A stretch of 15,501 bases of DNA from Thiothrix sp. (GTDB taxonomy: Bacteria; Pseudomonadota; Gammaproteobacteria; Thiotrichales; Thiotrichaceae). The stretch lies in assembly GCA_011375245.1 (NCBI GenBank), contig DRMA01000221.1, positions 1-15,501 of the forward strand, given 5' to 3'. The notes beneath the pieces are model-generated. The model was not told where the DNA came from. It saw only the letters and a program-made list of their open reading frames with translations, and made no database searches. The translations under genes were made by a program, and so were the position numbers. Position 1 is the stretch's first letter; each line of letters opens with the position of its first letter. Below are positions 1 through 7,200 of the stretch, piece by piece.

Positions 1-241
1 CACTAGTTGTGGTATCAGTCGTTTTCTGCTGTAGTTTTGCTGCTGATTTTGTTAATGTGACACTAATACCATCGATTGGTGTTGCATCTGCTTTTGTTAC
101 TGTTCCAGAAATTGCAGGTAGTGCTGCTGTTTCGATAGGTGTACTTGAAGACGAACCACCACAACTTGTTAATAACAATGCTGTTATGGCACTTATGGTC
201 AACGTATAAAAGATACGTTGTGGAGAATGGTTAGATATCAT
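1..241 (-). CDS. Lipoprotein with carboxypeptidase-regulatory-like domain, N-terminal part (runs off left edge)
   Basis: Reading the minus strand from an ATG at 241 gives an open frame of 80 codons to the window edge. It has a short N-terminal region, a hydrophobic stretch and a lipobox ending LLTSC followed by GG and serines, so it should be exported and lipid-anchored. A Ser/Thr/Ala-rich linker follows. The segment ISGTVTKADATPIDGISVTL then resembles the first strands of a carboxypeptidase regulatory-like (Ig-like) repeat, common in surface lipoproteins. An AGGG Shine-Dalgarno-like site lies about 8 nt before the ATG. The rest of the protein lies outside the window, so its full function cannot be stated. 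The lipoprotein call is well supported; the domain call is tentative. Confidence 0.8.
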   Translation of the reverse strand, partial: MISNHSPQRIFYTLTISAITALLLTSCGGSSSSTPIETAALPAISGTVTKADATPIDGISVTLTKSAAKLQQKTTDTTTS

Positions 242-470
242 ATTTAAACCCTACTTATATTTATATTTATTTAATATGTACGAATAACAGCATCTTGTTC
301 ATAAAAATTAATAAATTATATAATTAAACGTAAATAAGTTGTTTATTTTTATAATTTTTATTTATTAACGTAATTTAAAATACTGTTAATGATTGTGAAT
401 GAAAAAGGCGAAGACCGATCAATCAACTATTTACTTCTAACACTAAGTAAAATCACTTTCTAAACGACCC

Positions 471-499
471 GCTATAAAGCAAAATAGTTACTTTATAGC
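471..499. repeat. 9-bp inverted repeat
   Basis: GCTATAAAG at 471-479 pairs perfectly with CTTTATAGC at 491-499 across an 11-nt loop. It lies in non-coding DNA and has no adjoining T-tract, so it is not a typical intrinsic terminator. It could be a protein-binding site or a chance structure in AT-rich DNA. Confidence 0.5.
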
Positions 500-607
500 T
501 TAAATAAAAAATGATCTTGTGTAAAAACAACTACGACAAAATAACTCCCAAGCAAATATAAAGAGTTGATCAATTATTGATGGATTATAGAGCAATTTGC
601 CTTACCA

Positions 608-646
608 ATATAATTATTTTATAGATTTTATATAAAATAATTATAT
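608..646. repeat. 16-bp perfect A/T-only inverted repeat
   Basis: ATATAATTATTTTATA at 608-623 is the exact reverse complement of 631-646, with a 7-nt loop (GATTTTA). The stem has no G or C, so it may extrude as a cruciform or be bound by an AT-hook or H-NS-like protein rather than act as a terminator. No gene is adjacent. Confidence 0.6.
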
Positions 647-810
647 CAATATGCTAAATATTTGATTTTTATTTAATTATTATCACATACTGCTAATCAT
701 TCTAAAATGACTAATGGTAGGATGTTCACTTTGTTGAGAGGCTTCTAACAGTTAAAATACTTTGTATCATTTATTTATTTTTATAAATCATATAGTTATA
801 ACAAGAAAAC

Positions 811-1623
811 TCAAGCATCTAGCTCTTCAAAAAACAATAAAACACTATTCTGCCAAACTTGCGGTAAAAGTTCTTCTAGCGGAATATTTTTTACCTCAGC
901 TACCTTCTCAGCAATAAACGGTAAATATTTGGGTTCATTTTTACGTCCACGATATGGCACAGGGGTTAAATAAGGCGAATCGGTTTCAAAGAGGATTTTA
1001 TCAACAGGTGTTAAATCAATAATTTCACGTACATTCTCCGCGCTGTTAAAAGTACTAATGCCATTAAAACCAAGATGAAAACCTTCTGCTAAACAATATT
1101 CCGCCAAAGCTTTACCAGAGGTAAAACTATGAATCACACCGCGTTTAGGCATTTGGCTGACAAAATTCTGCAAAATATGCTGCATATCTTCGTCAGCATC
1201 TCGGGTATGCACTACAATTGGCATGTCTAAATCAATAGCGATTTGTAGCTGACTTTCAAACGCTGAACATTGTTTGCGACGATCAGAACGCTCGTAAAAA
1301 TAATCTAACCCAATTTCACCAATGGCTAACACTTTCTCATGCAAGGCATTTTCCCGAATCTTCGTGTCCACAGCGCTATTGTAATGATCCGCATCGTGCG
1401 GGTGAACACCTTGTGTTCCCCATATTTGCGGATGAGCGTTAATCAATCCCATCACGGTATCAAGATTATCAGGCGAGACGGCAATGGTAATAATACGTTC
1501 AATATTGACTTCTGCGGCTGCTTGTAATGCCTCTTCTAAGGCATCAGCCTCTAGGTAATCAAGGTGGCAATGGGTTTCGATAATTGGGTGTTGAAAAATA
1601 GGGATGTCACGCTTTTTAGCCAT
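811..1623 (-). CDS. TatD-family metal-dependent hydrolase
   Basis: A 270-residue TatD-family protein, the usual length. All signature motifs are present: HCHLD (H18, H20), GVHPHDA (72-78), GEIGLDYFY (E103), HTRDA (H139), HSFTS (H165) and ETDSPYLTPVPYRGRKNEP (D215). These place two metal ions in a TIM-barrel active site. Characterised relatives are Mg2+-dependent 3'-5' DNases, and some act in D-aminoacyl-tRNA or DNA-damage clean-up; the substrate of this copy is not shown by sequence. It is cytoplasmic, with no signal peptide. It is the last gene of the minus-strand operon, 30 bp after the ATP-grasp gene. In many gammaproteobacteria the TatD/YcfH gene sits near DNA polymerase III delta-prime genes, so this setting is different. 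The Shine-Dalgarno sequence is weak. Confidence 0.93.
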   Translation of the reverse strand: MAKKRDIPIFQHPIIETHCHLDYLEADALEEALQAAAEVNIERIITIAVSPDNLDTVMGLINAHPQIWGTQGVHPHDADHYNSAVDTKIRENALHEKVLAIGEIGLDYFYERSDRRKQCSAFESQLQIAIDLDMPIVVHTRDADEDMQHILQNFVSQMPKRGVIHSFTSGKALAEYCLAEGFHLGFNGISTFNSAENVREIIDLTPVDKILFETDSPYLTPVPYRGRKNEPKYLPFIAEKVAEVKNIPLEELLPQVWQNSVLLFFEELDA

Positions 1624-1653
1624 GTAATGGTTTGCTCTGCTTAAGGTAAGATA

Positions 1654-2862
1654 TTAAATGTCGCATAGGTTAGCATTAATCAACATGTGCTGTATTTCAG
1701 CTTCTTGTGGTGTTAAACCACGATACAAAACCGCTTTTAACAAATCGCCAAATGCATTTACTTCTAACACGACATGCTTATTAAAGTTTACTGCAATGGC
1801 AATATCAAGGGCAATATACAATGACTGCGGAAATAATGCAGCGACCTGCTCACAGGTTGCTAACACTGCTTGCCATGCTGAAGTACTCATTTGTTGTTGT
1901 AACTGCGTGGTATCTGCTCGCTGGTTGAGTAAATGTAAATTGGTAATGGGTGATTTACTCATTCGCAATACACTGTGCTGCGCTTTGCCTCCAATGACCA
2001 CGATGCGCACGTCAACGATATGCTCTGCAATTTGCGCCTTGGGTATCCAACGCTCGGCGTACACATCCATCTGACAGAGTGCATTGATTAATTCGATGAT
2101 GGTATTTTCATTGCAGCTGCGAGTTAAACGGCGCGTATTATACAGCGCCTTCGTTTTAGGCTGATACTCAACAGTAGAACGTATTTGTATTTTGTTTGCA
2201 CTACTTTCTAAAGCAACAACCCCTGCGGCAGACGCGCCATGCTTAAGCTTAATAAACACTCTAGGCATATTATACTGACGCATTTTTTGGCGTAACTCAG
2301 TGTAAGACTGAATAGAACCTAATAGCTCAGGTATGGGTATTTTATGCTGCTGTAGATAGCGCTGGCAGCGATATTTATCGAAGGCTAAAAGAATATCGTC
2401 AGGGGAATTCATCAGTTGCACATCATGAACATTCTGTAAATCAGGCAAACTCAACACGGTTTGCTTAACCTGTTGCATCACACCTTTAAACCCTGCATAA
2501 AATTGATAAGGCGCAATCATGCGGCCTTTTTGCTGTATTTGTTGCTGGATAGCATACGCTGTTTGGTAAGGACGCTTTGCGGCACGTAAAGGTGAAATAC
2601 CTTGCTGGAGGATGGCAGTATATGCGTGTTGGTCACGCCCTGGGGAATCAATGCGTAAAATGATTTTCTGCTGATCAAACCGAGTCAACTCGTGGGTGAG
2701 TCGCTCGGGCTGAGTAATGAAATCACAATATGAAATAAGGCTGGCGGGTCTCAAGCCTTGTTGTTGTAGAGCCTGTTGAAAAGCATCTACACGCGGATCA
2801 TGATCACTGGCTAAGAGTACAAAATGAGGCTGAGAGGCATCTAAGGTAACACGAGTAACCAC
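1654..2862 (-). CDS. STM4014-family protein (RimK-like ATP-grasp fold)
   Basis: A 402-residue protein that I recognise as the STM4014 family, with an ATP-grasp layout. The N-terminal part (about 14-50) reads like a pre-ATP-grasp domain. K205 and the glycine loop GASAAG (209-214) fit the nucleotide-binding loop, ERWIPKA (270-276) fits the adenine-binding hinge, and D353 with E367/N369 (in LEVNAFGD) fits the Mg-binding acidic set. ATP-grasp enzymes form amide or ester bonds through acyl-phosphate intermediates; the acceptor is unknown. STM4014 normally lies with STM4011-4013 (two radical SAM proteins and a hydrolase) and STM4015. Here only STM4015 is beside it, 21 bp upstream. The start codon is GTG, chosen because the conserved N-terminus begins just after it. 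Family call is fairly sure; motif assignments are by eye. Confidence 0.8.
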   Translation of the reverse strand: MVTRVTLDASQPHFVLLASDHDPRVDAFQQALQQQGLRPASLISYCDFITQPERLTHELTRFDQQKIILRIDSPGRDQHAYTAILQQGISPLRAAKRPYQTAYAIQQQIQQKGRMIAPYQFYAGFKGVMQQVKQTVLSLPDLQNVHDVQLMNSPDDILLAFDKYRCQRYLQQHKIPIPELLGSIQSYTELRQKMRQYNMPRVFIKLKHGASAAGVVALESSANKIQIRSTVEYQPKTKALYNTRRLTRSCNENTIIELINALCQMDVYAERWIPKAQIAEHIVDVRIVVIGGKAQHSVLRMSKSPITNLHLLNQRADTTQLQQQMSTSAWQAVLATCEQVAALFPQSLYIALDIAIAVNFNKHVVLEVNAFGDLLKAVLYRGLTPQEAEIQHMLINANLCDI

Positions 2863-2883
2863 AAGAGATTACCCTATGAGATA

Positions 2884-3831
2884 TTATTCAGAAACAAAGA
2901 CATAACGGGAAATTTCTTCTTCACCATCATCTTCATAAATATCAGCTTCTTGTTGATCACTAGCATCAAGTTCAGGAACAACAGTGGCGAGTGTTGCCAA
3001 GAGGGCATCGTCTTCAATATAGTGATAATGAATATCCAGTTTATCCAGTGAGGCAATGTTTACTGACGTAGCAAGTGCTTTTGCACCTTTGTTACTTAGA
3101 TTACCCAAGGATAAATCAAGCGTTTTCACTGTTGTTAAAATCTCTGCACCATTAGCTAATGCAATAGCAAGTTCATCAGCATAGTTACAGTTTCTTAAGC
3201 CTAAATACTGTAGATTAGGAAATTTATTACTGTTGAGTAACGGTTGGATTGCCGCAAATTTTGCATCACCGTACCATTCTGAATCACCAATCCATAATTC
3301 TAGATGTTCTAGATTTGGTAAATCGGAAGCAATAATGTGTTTGATGGTTTCGGCAGAAAGACCACCTGTTTCTAACGAGAGTTTTTTCAACCCTGTATTA
3401 TTAATCGGTGCTTCCAGAAAACGCCCGTTACCCCGCGCACGAAAGTTTTCTAAGGAAAACGCGCTAATAATAGGACTAAGGCACACCATTTCAATCCATG
3501 AAATTTCCGATTCTTCTTGCGCAATATTTCCAATAAACAAAGCTTTTAAGGCAGGTAACTTATCTTTATGGTCAATAAGCACCGCCAACATCCGTGAAAG
3601 ATAGCGAGTATCTGAAAGATCGTAGTCTTCCGCCCAAAACCCAATAACCAGGGTATCCAAAGTAGCGGCATCTTGATGTGCCAAAAAATGTTCAAAATGA
3701 TCAGCAAAGGTTTTATCTGCTTCAGGGTCAACACGAAGCATAGGGCTAATAGCAGTGAGGTCGAGACGATTCATCTCGGTGGAAATATCCACTACTTTTT
3801 TATGATTAAACTGCGTGCTGCTTGAATACAT
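2884..3831 (-). CDS. STM4015-family leucine-rich-repeat protein
   Basis: A 315-residue cytoplasmic protein matching the STM4015 family in order of motifs. It has an N-terminal FEHFLAHQ region, then LVIGFWAEDYD and LKALFIGNIAQEESEISWIE, then leucine-rich repeats such as GLKKLSLETGGLS, LEHLELWIGD, LQYLGLRNCN and VKTLDLSLGNLSNKGAKAL, and the HYHYIEDD segment. LRR proteins usually bind other proteins or peptides, so this may be the scaffold or acceptor for the ATP-grasp enzyme encoded next. That link is inference from conserved gene neighbourhood. The C-terminus is acidic (EDDGEEE). The AAGGA ribosome binding site about 10 nt before the ATG supports the start. It lies 40 bp after the zinc-ribbon gene and 21 bp before the STM4014 gene, so it is very likely cotranscribed. 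Confidence 0.82.
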   Translation of the reverse strand: MYSSSTQFNHKKVVDISTEMNRLDLTAISPMLRVDPEADKTFADHFEHFLAHQDAATLDTLVIGFWAEDYDLSDTRYLSRMLAVLIDHKDKLPALKALFIGNIAQEESEISWIEMVCLSPIISAFSLENFRARGNGRFLEAPINNTGLKKLSLETGGLSAETIKHIIASDLPNLEHLELWIGDSEWYGDAKFAAIQPLLNSNKFPNLQYLGLRNCNYADELAIALANGAEILTTVKTLDLSLGNLSNKGAKALATSVNIASLDKLDIHYHYIEDDALLATLATVVPELDASDQQEADIYEDDGEEEISRYVFVSE

Positions 3832-3871
3832 TTGCGTTATTTCCTTTTCTATATTTTGGCATAGTGTAGCC

Positions 3872-5095
3872 TTATATGATTTCCCCTAGCAACTTATAAT
3901 GCCCAAACTGTTTTTCATGCAGAATATCGTTAAATAACAAGGAACTTAAGGTTGAACCAACCACCCTATCTTGTCGGGCAAAACCATCCCCATGAATAGT
4001 ACCATTATCATACAACGCTATATGGCTATTGATTTCCAAACGCTCGATAAAAGCTTGATTCGTTGCTTGTTGATCACCATTATTTTCAAAATAGAAGCGC
4101 TGAGCAAATTTTGCCGTACGCCAAAGTAAAACATTGATTTTTGTGAGTGGAAATTGACGCAACAATGCAACAAGGATATTGGATAACTCAAGATAATCAT
4201 CTTCACTAACCTCAAAACAATTTCTTTGACCAAGATAACGGATATAACACAATGCCTCGTTGCTCCAAACGGTTTCACACATAAATTGTACTTCATCAAA
4301 GTCATGACCTGACCATTTTCGATTGACAAGATGGGCATAACAAGCAGCAATAACTTCCGACAAATCGCCATGATTCCCCTGTGCTGTTATTAACCAAGAA
4401 ACCTTATTCCATTGATAATAAAGTGATTTACTGTAATCTACAAATGCTAAATTGCTATCAGGGCTGACGACGATGATGTTCTTTCTTAATAAATGGGCAT
4501 ACATCATGCCACTTAACTCATCTGTTGGCGCTAATGGATGGCTTGCCAATAACTGGGGGCGGATCTCGCAGCCTACGTCATTATGGCTATTATTAATAAT
4601 AGCAATGAGAAATAATGCATCAATAAAGCTTAAATCAGTTGTTAGCGGTGCTTCTTGCAAAGCTTGATGAAAACGTTGGCTTAACATGGCGTATTTTTTT
4701 TGTGCTTCGCCTTCAAGTAAACTGCCTTTACAGGTTGGACATATCCAGTGGGTGACATTAGCAGCATTATAAGCCTTGTAATGATGGCTGTTTTTGGGCT
4801 GATAGGGCGAATAGCAATGGCAGCATGCAAGAACATCTGAATGTGGAAGTGAAGTGGGCTGCGGATGCAGTAATTTCTGAATCTTTTTTAGCGGTAGATG
4901 ATATTTTTTTGCAATATCCAGCAAATCATCATTTAGGTCATTTTTTAGCGTCGGCTTCACACAACGGGGATTACTTGTTTCCCAAGAATATTGCCGTTGA
5001 TTTTTGTCCTGTATAGCATCATGCATGTCACCATGCAGAAGTTCGATGGTCGCGTCATTCATTATGTACACTCTATCTAAAACTATAAACGCCAT
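3872..5095 (-). CDS. Hypothetical protein with zinc ribbon, first gene of the STM4014/4015 operon
   Basis: A protein of 407 residues that I do not recognise. Two CxxC pairs (C91/C94 and C119/C122) about 25 residues apart form a probable zinc ribbon, preceded by an extra Cys at 92. The rest (about 130-407) looks mainly helical and globular, rich in aromatic residues and Cys, without signal peptide or membrane segments. The gene leads the minus-strand operon, 40 bp before the STM4015 gene, so a shared role is likely. Start is uncertain. A TATAAT at 5097-5102 (minus strand) sits immediately before the first ATG; if it is the -10 box, transcription would begin inside that codon region and the ATG at 5062 (residue 12, MNDATIE) would be the real start. 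Neither start has a strong ribosome binding site. Confidence 0.7.
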   Translation of the reverse strand: MAFIVLDRVYIMNDATIELLHGDMHDAIQDKNQRQYSWETSNPRCVKPTLKNDLNDDLLDIAKKYHLPLKKIQKLLHPQPTSLPHSDVLACCHCYSPYQPKNSHHYKAYNAANVTHWICPTCKGSLLEGEAQKKYAMLSQRFHQALQEAPLTTDLSFIDALFLIAIINNSHNDVGCEIRPQLLASHPLAPTDELSGMMYAHLLRKNIIVVSPDSNLAFVDYSKSLYYQWNKVSWLITAQGNHGDLSEVIAACYAHLVNRKWSGHDFDEVQFMCETVWSNEALCYIRYLGQRNCFEVSEDDYLELSNILVALLRQFPLTKINVLLWRTAKFAQRFYFENNGDQQATNQAFIERLEINSHIALYDNGTIHGDGFARQDRVVGSTLSSLLFNDILHEKQFGHYKLLGEII

Positions 5096-5549
5096 TATTA
5101 TAGTACATACTCTAAAAAATACTTATAACATATTGATATAGCAATAATAAATACAGACAAATTGATAAAATAATCACAAAACTACCATTTATCCTTTATT
5201 TTACACCGTTTATTTCCACTAACTGAAAATAACGACATACAAGTCCTTATTATTTTTAGTAATTAGCCTATCCCTATAATAAATCGACTATTCTCTCTAT
5301 CTATTGACTATATAACAAACAAATGTTGTTTATTTAAAACAAATAATTATTATAATAAATAAATAAGAGGTTACATAATATAAGGATAAACAAACGATTA
5401 AAAAACTTGATAAGTTTTACTTATAAATGTTACATTAAGGTCTGTTGTTTTATGCATACACAAAATGATGCCCAGTTGCCTCAAAGATACAAGTAATGCC
5501 ATAAAACGTTTATTGAGTACCATAGACACCACAAGGGGAAGCCAATCAT
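5096..5549. other. Divergent intergenic region, likely promoters for both sides
   Basis: About 450 bp of AT-rich DNA between the minus-strand operon and the OmpA-family gene. On the plus strand TTGATA (5407-5412) and TACATT (5431-5436) are 18 bp apart and could drive the OmpA-family gene. A strong Shine-Dalgarno AAGGGGAA (5533-5540) precedes its ATG. On the minus strand TATAAT (5102-5097) is a candidate -10 box without a good -35. No small gene is evident. Confidence 0.45.
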
Positions 5550-6167
5550 ATGTTCACAAAGAAAATTAGTAGTTTAACTGCCGTTTCTGTTTTTGCTTTA
5601 TTACTATCAGGTACTGCTTTAGCACATGATGGTGGTTGGGTAGCTTCAGGCGGTTCTGTATTAAAAGATAGTTCAGGCAAATGCATCAAGTCTTCTGGCG
5701 GCAATCAGTTTGATGGTTGTGGACCAGCTAAGGTTGAGCCACCTAAAGTTGAAAAGCCTGTTGTAGTAACACCTCCTGCGCCAAAGCCAACGTTCCATGT
5801 GCTTAATCTAAATGAAGCAGCAGGTTCTAACTTCAAAACAGATAGCTCAGAGCTTAGTGATAGTGCACGTGCTACGTTAAATGACTTCAGCCATAAAGTA
5901 AAATCATCAGGCGTTGCTCCTACTGCTATTAGCATTGTTGGTCACACTGATAGCCGTGGTTCAAAGAAATATAACCAAGCATTATCAGAGCGTCGTGCTG
6001 AGTCTGTTGCAAGCTATCTTGCTGCTCAAGGCATGAATAGGGATGTAATGCGTGTTAGTGGTCAAGGTGAAATGCAACCTGTTGCCGATAACGCAACAAA
6101 AGCAGGTCGTGCTGAGAATCGCCGTGTAAACATTCATGTTCAAGGACAACGCAAAGTTCAGAAGTAA
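5550..6167 (+). CDS. OmpA-family peptidoglycan-binding protein without beta-barrel
   Basis: A 205-residue exported protein. Residues 1-25 are a signal peptide (cleavage after ALA). A short segment with two cysteines (C45, C57; GKC...DGCG) follows, matching the G-x-C...C motif often found before OmpA domains, then a Pro/Lys/Val linker (about 59-80). The OmpA C-terminal domain fills about 84-200. It keeps GHTDSRG (D134) and N142-x2-LS-x2-R149-A-x2-V, the residues that hold diaminopimelate of peptidoglycan. There is no eight-strand barrel, so it is a periplasmic cell-wall-binding protein rather than a porin. The two cysteines may form a disulfide. It is probably a single-gene transcript, with a strong ribosome binding site and a terminator just downstream. 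Confidence 0.92.
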   Translation: MFTKKISSLTAVSVFALLLSGTALAHDGGWVASGGSVLKDSSGKCIKSSGGNQFDGCGPAKVEPPKVEKPVVVTPPAPKPTFHVLNLNEAAGSNFKTDSSELSDSARATLNDFSHKVKSSGVAPTAISIVGHTDSRGSKKYNQALSERRAESVASYLAAQGMNRDVMRVSGQGEMQPVADNATKAGRAENRRVNIHVQGQRKVQK

Positions 6168-6225
6168 ACGCGTTAGATTTACTCTTGCAATACCTAAGCT
6201 GATTTCTTCAGCGATGTAACATCTG

Positions 6226-6252
6226 AAAGGCCAGCATTTGCTGGCCTTTTTA
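6226..6252 (+). terminator. Rho-independent terminator of the OmpA-family gene
   Basis: AAAGGCCAGC (6226-6235), loop ATTT, GCTGGCCTTT (6240-6249) form a perfect 10-bp GC-containing stem running into a T-rich tract, about 60 nt after the OmpA-family stop codon. Confidence 0.92.
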
Positions 6253-6356
6253 TAAAGCTGATTACACATATTTATAGATTTATGCACATCATTTTGTATA
6301 CTTGTTGTATGTGCCTACATTAGCATTTTCAAAAAATCCTACAATAAACTCGATCT

Positions 6357-6404
6357 AAAACAAATAGCAGAATATTATAGAATAGCTTGCTATGTATTTG
6401 TTTT
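6357..6404. repeat. Interrupted inverted repeat upstream of the diheme cytochrome gene
   Basis: AAAACAAATAGCA (6357-6369) faces TGCTATGTATTTGTTTT (6388-6404). The arms pair as 5 bp plus 8 bp with a 4-nt bulge in the right arm, around an 18-nt loop. It ends about 50 bp before the cytochrome ATG and could be an operator or a 5'-leader hairpin. No known consensus is matched. Confidence 0.4.
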
Positions 6405-6453
6405 TATTGATTTATATTAATCTTCATCACTTTTACTATTTAGGGGAATAAAT

Positions 6454-7062
6454 ATGTTATTCAACGAACGTATCATGGGAGCTATTATTAGTACGCTTCT
6501 AGTCGCCAGTTTACCCGCACTAAGCCAAGCAAATGTTGCTGAAACAGCAAAGCAATGCGATACCTGTCATGGTACAAATGGTGTCAGTAAAAACGGTAAA
6601 GTACCAACAATTGCTGGCTTTTCTGCGGCAACCATTACTGAAATTTTGCCACAATACCAATCAGGTGCTCGTGCTGCTGAAAAATATACGCCTAAGGGGG
6701 GCAAAGCCAGTGACATGAAAGAAGTGACTAAAGATATGAGTGCTGCGGATATGCAAGCCATTGCTGATCACTACGCAGAACAAAAATTCGTTGCTGCCAG
6801 CCAAACTGTAGATGCCGCATTAGCTGCAAAAGGTAAAAAAATACATAACAAAAACTGCGAAAAATGTCACTCTGAAGGCGCTTCATTAGCAGACGATGAT
6901 GCAGGCATCCTTGCAGGTCAGTGGAAGCCTTACCTAGAACGTCAATTCGCATTGATTGCTGAAGGCAAGCGCGAAATTCCAAAGAAAATGAAGAAGAAGC
7001 TTAAAAAGCTAAGTGCTGAAGATATTAAAGCTGTTACTGAGTACTACGCAAGCCAGAAGTAA
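6454..7062 (+). CDS. Periplasmic diheme cytochrome c (cytochrome c4 / FccA-like)
   Basis: A 202-residue protein with a signal peptide (about 1-26, ending SQA) and two class I cytochrome c domains. The heme sites are C35-x2-C38-H39 and C135-x2-C138-H139. Likely sixth ligands are M88 (or M95) and M179 (in IPKKMKKKL), each followed by the usual helix ending in a YYA-type motif. The C-terminal half resembles cytochrome c4 and the cytochrome subunit of flavocytochrome c sulfide dehydrogenase (FccA). No flavoprotein gene (fccB) is adjacent, so a general electron carrier to a terminal oxidase or from sulfur oxidation is the safe call. AGGGGA (6442-6447) is a good ribosome binding site. The protein is very rich in Lys and Ala. 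Confidence 0.88.
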   Translation: MLFNERIMGAIISTLLVASLPALSQANVAETAKQCDTCHGTNGVSKNGKVPTIAGFSAATITEILPQYQSGARAAEKYTPKGGKASDMKEVTKDMSAADMQAIADHYAEQKFVAASQTVDAALAAKGKKIHNKNCEKCHSEGASLADDDAGILAGQWKPYLERQFALIAEGKREIPKKMKKKLKKLSAEDIKAVTEYYASQK

Positions 7063-7079
7063 AGATAAACACAAAAAAT

Positions 7080-7106
7080 AGCAGGGAAGGTAAAATCAAC
7101 CCTGCT
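7080..7106 (+). terminator. Possible weak terminator hairpin after the diheme cytochrome gene
   Basis: AGCAGGG (7080-7086) pairs with CCCTGCT (7100-7106) over a 13-nt loop, 18 nt after the stop codon. The following sequence (GTTATCCTTTACC) is only partly T-rich, so termination may be weak. Confidence 0.4.
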
Positions 7107-7200
7107 GTTATCCTTTACCCCTAGAAGGATATTGATTTTTTCTCTCGCTAACCACATACTTTACTTATTCTCAGCGACCCCGTTCCTACATCAATAATTC

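Larger units (their letters stand above)
242..810. other. AT-rich intergenic region
   Basis: About 570 bp without a convincing gene, between the start of the left lipoprotein gene and the stop of the TatD-family gene (both minus strand). It should hold the lipoprotein promoter, but no clear -35/-10 pair stands out from the AT-rich background. It contains two inverted repeats, listed separately. No T-tract terminator is seen after the TatD gene. Confidence 0.7.

Noticed and set aside
9..209. Plus-strand 66-codon frame at the left edge
   Set aside because: The minus strand here encodes a lipoprotein with lipobox and ribosome binding site; the plus frame is its antisense shadow.
608..646. Terminator for the TatD-family gene
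   Set aside because: All-A/T stem, 165 nt from the stop codon, and no T-tract in the minus direction.
5460..6297. ACAAAATGATG at 5460-5470 and its reverse complement at 6287-6297 flanking the OmpA-family gene, suggesting a transposable unit
   Set aside because: Only 11 bp match, without target duplication or transposase; likely chance in AT-rich DNA.
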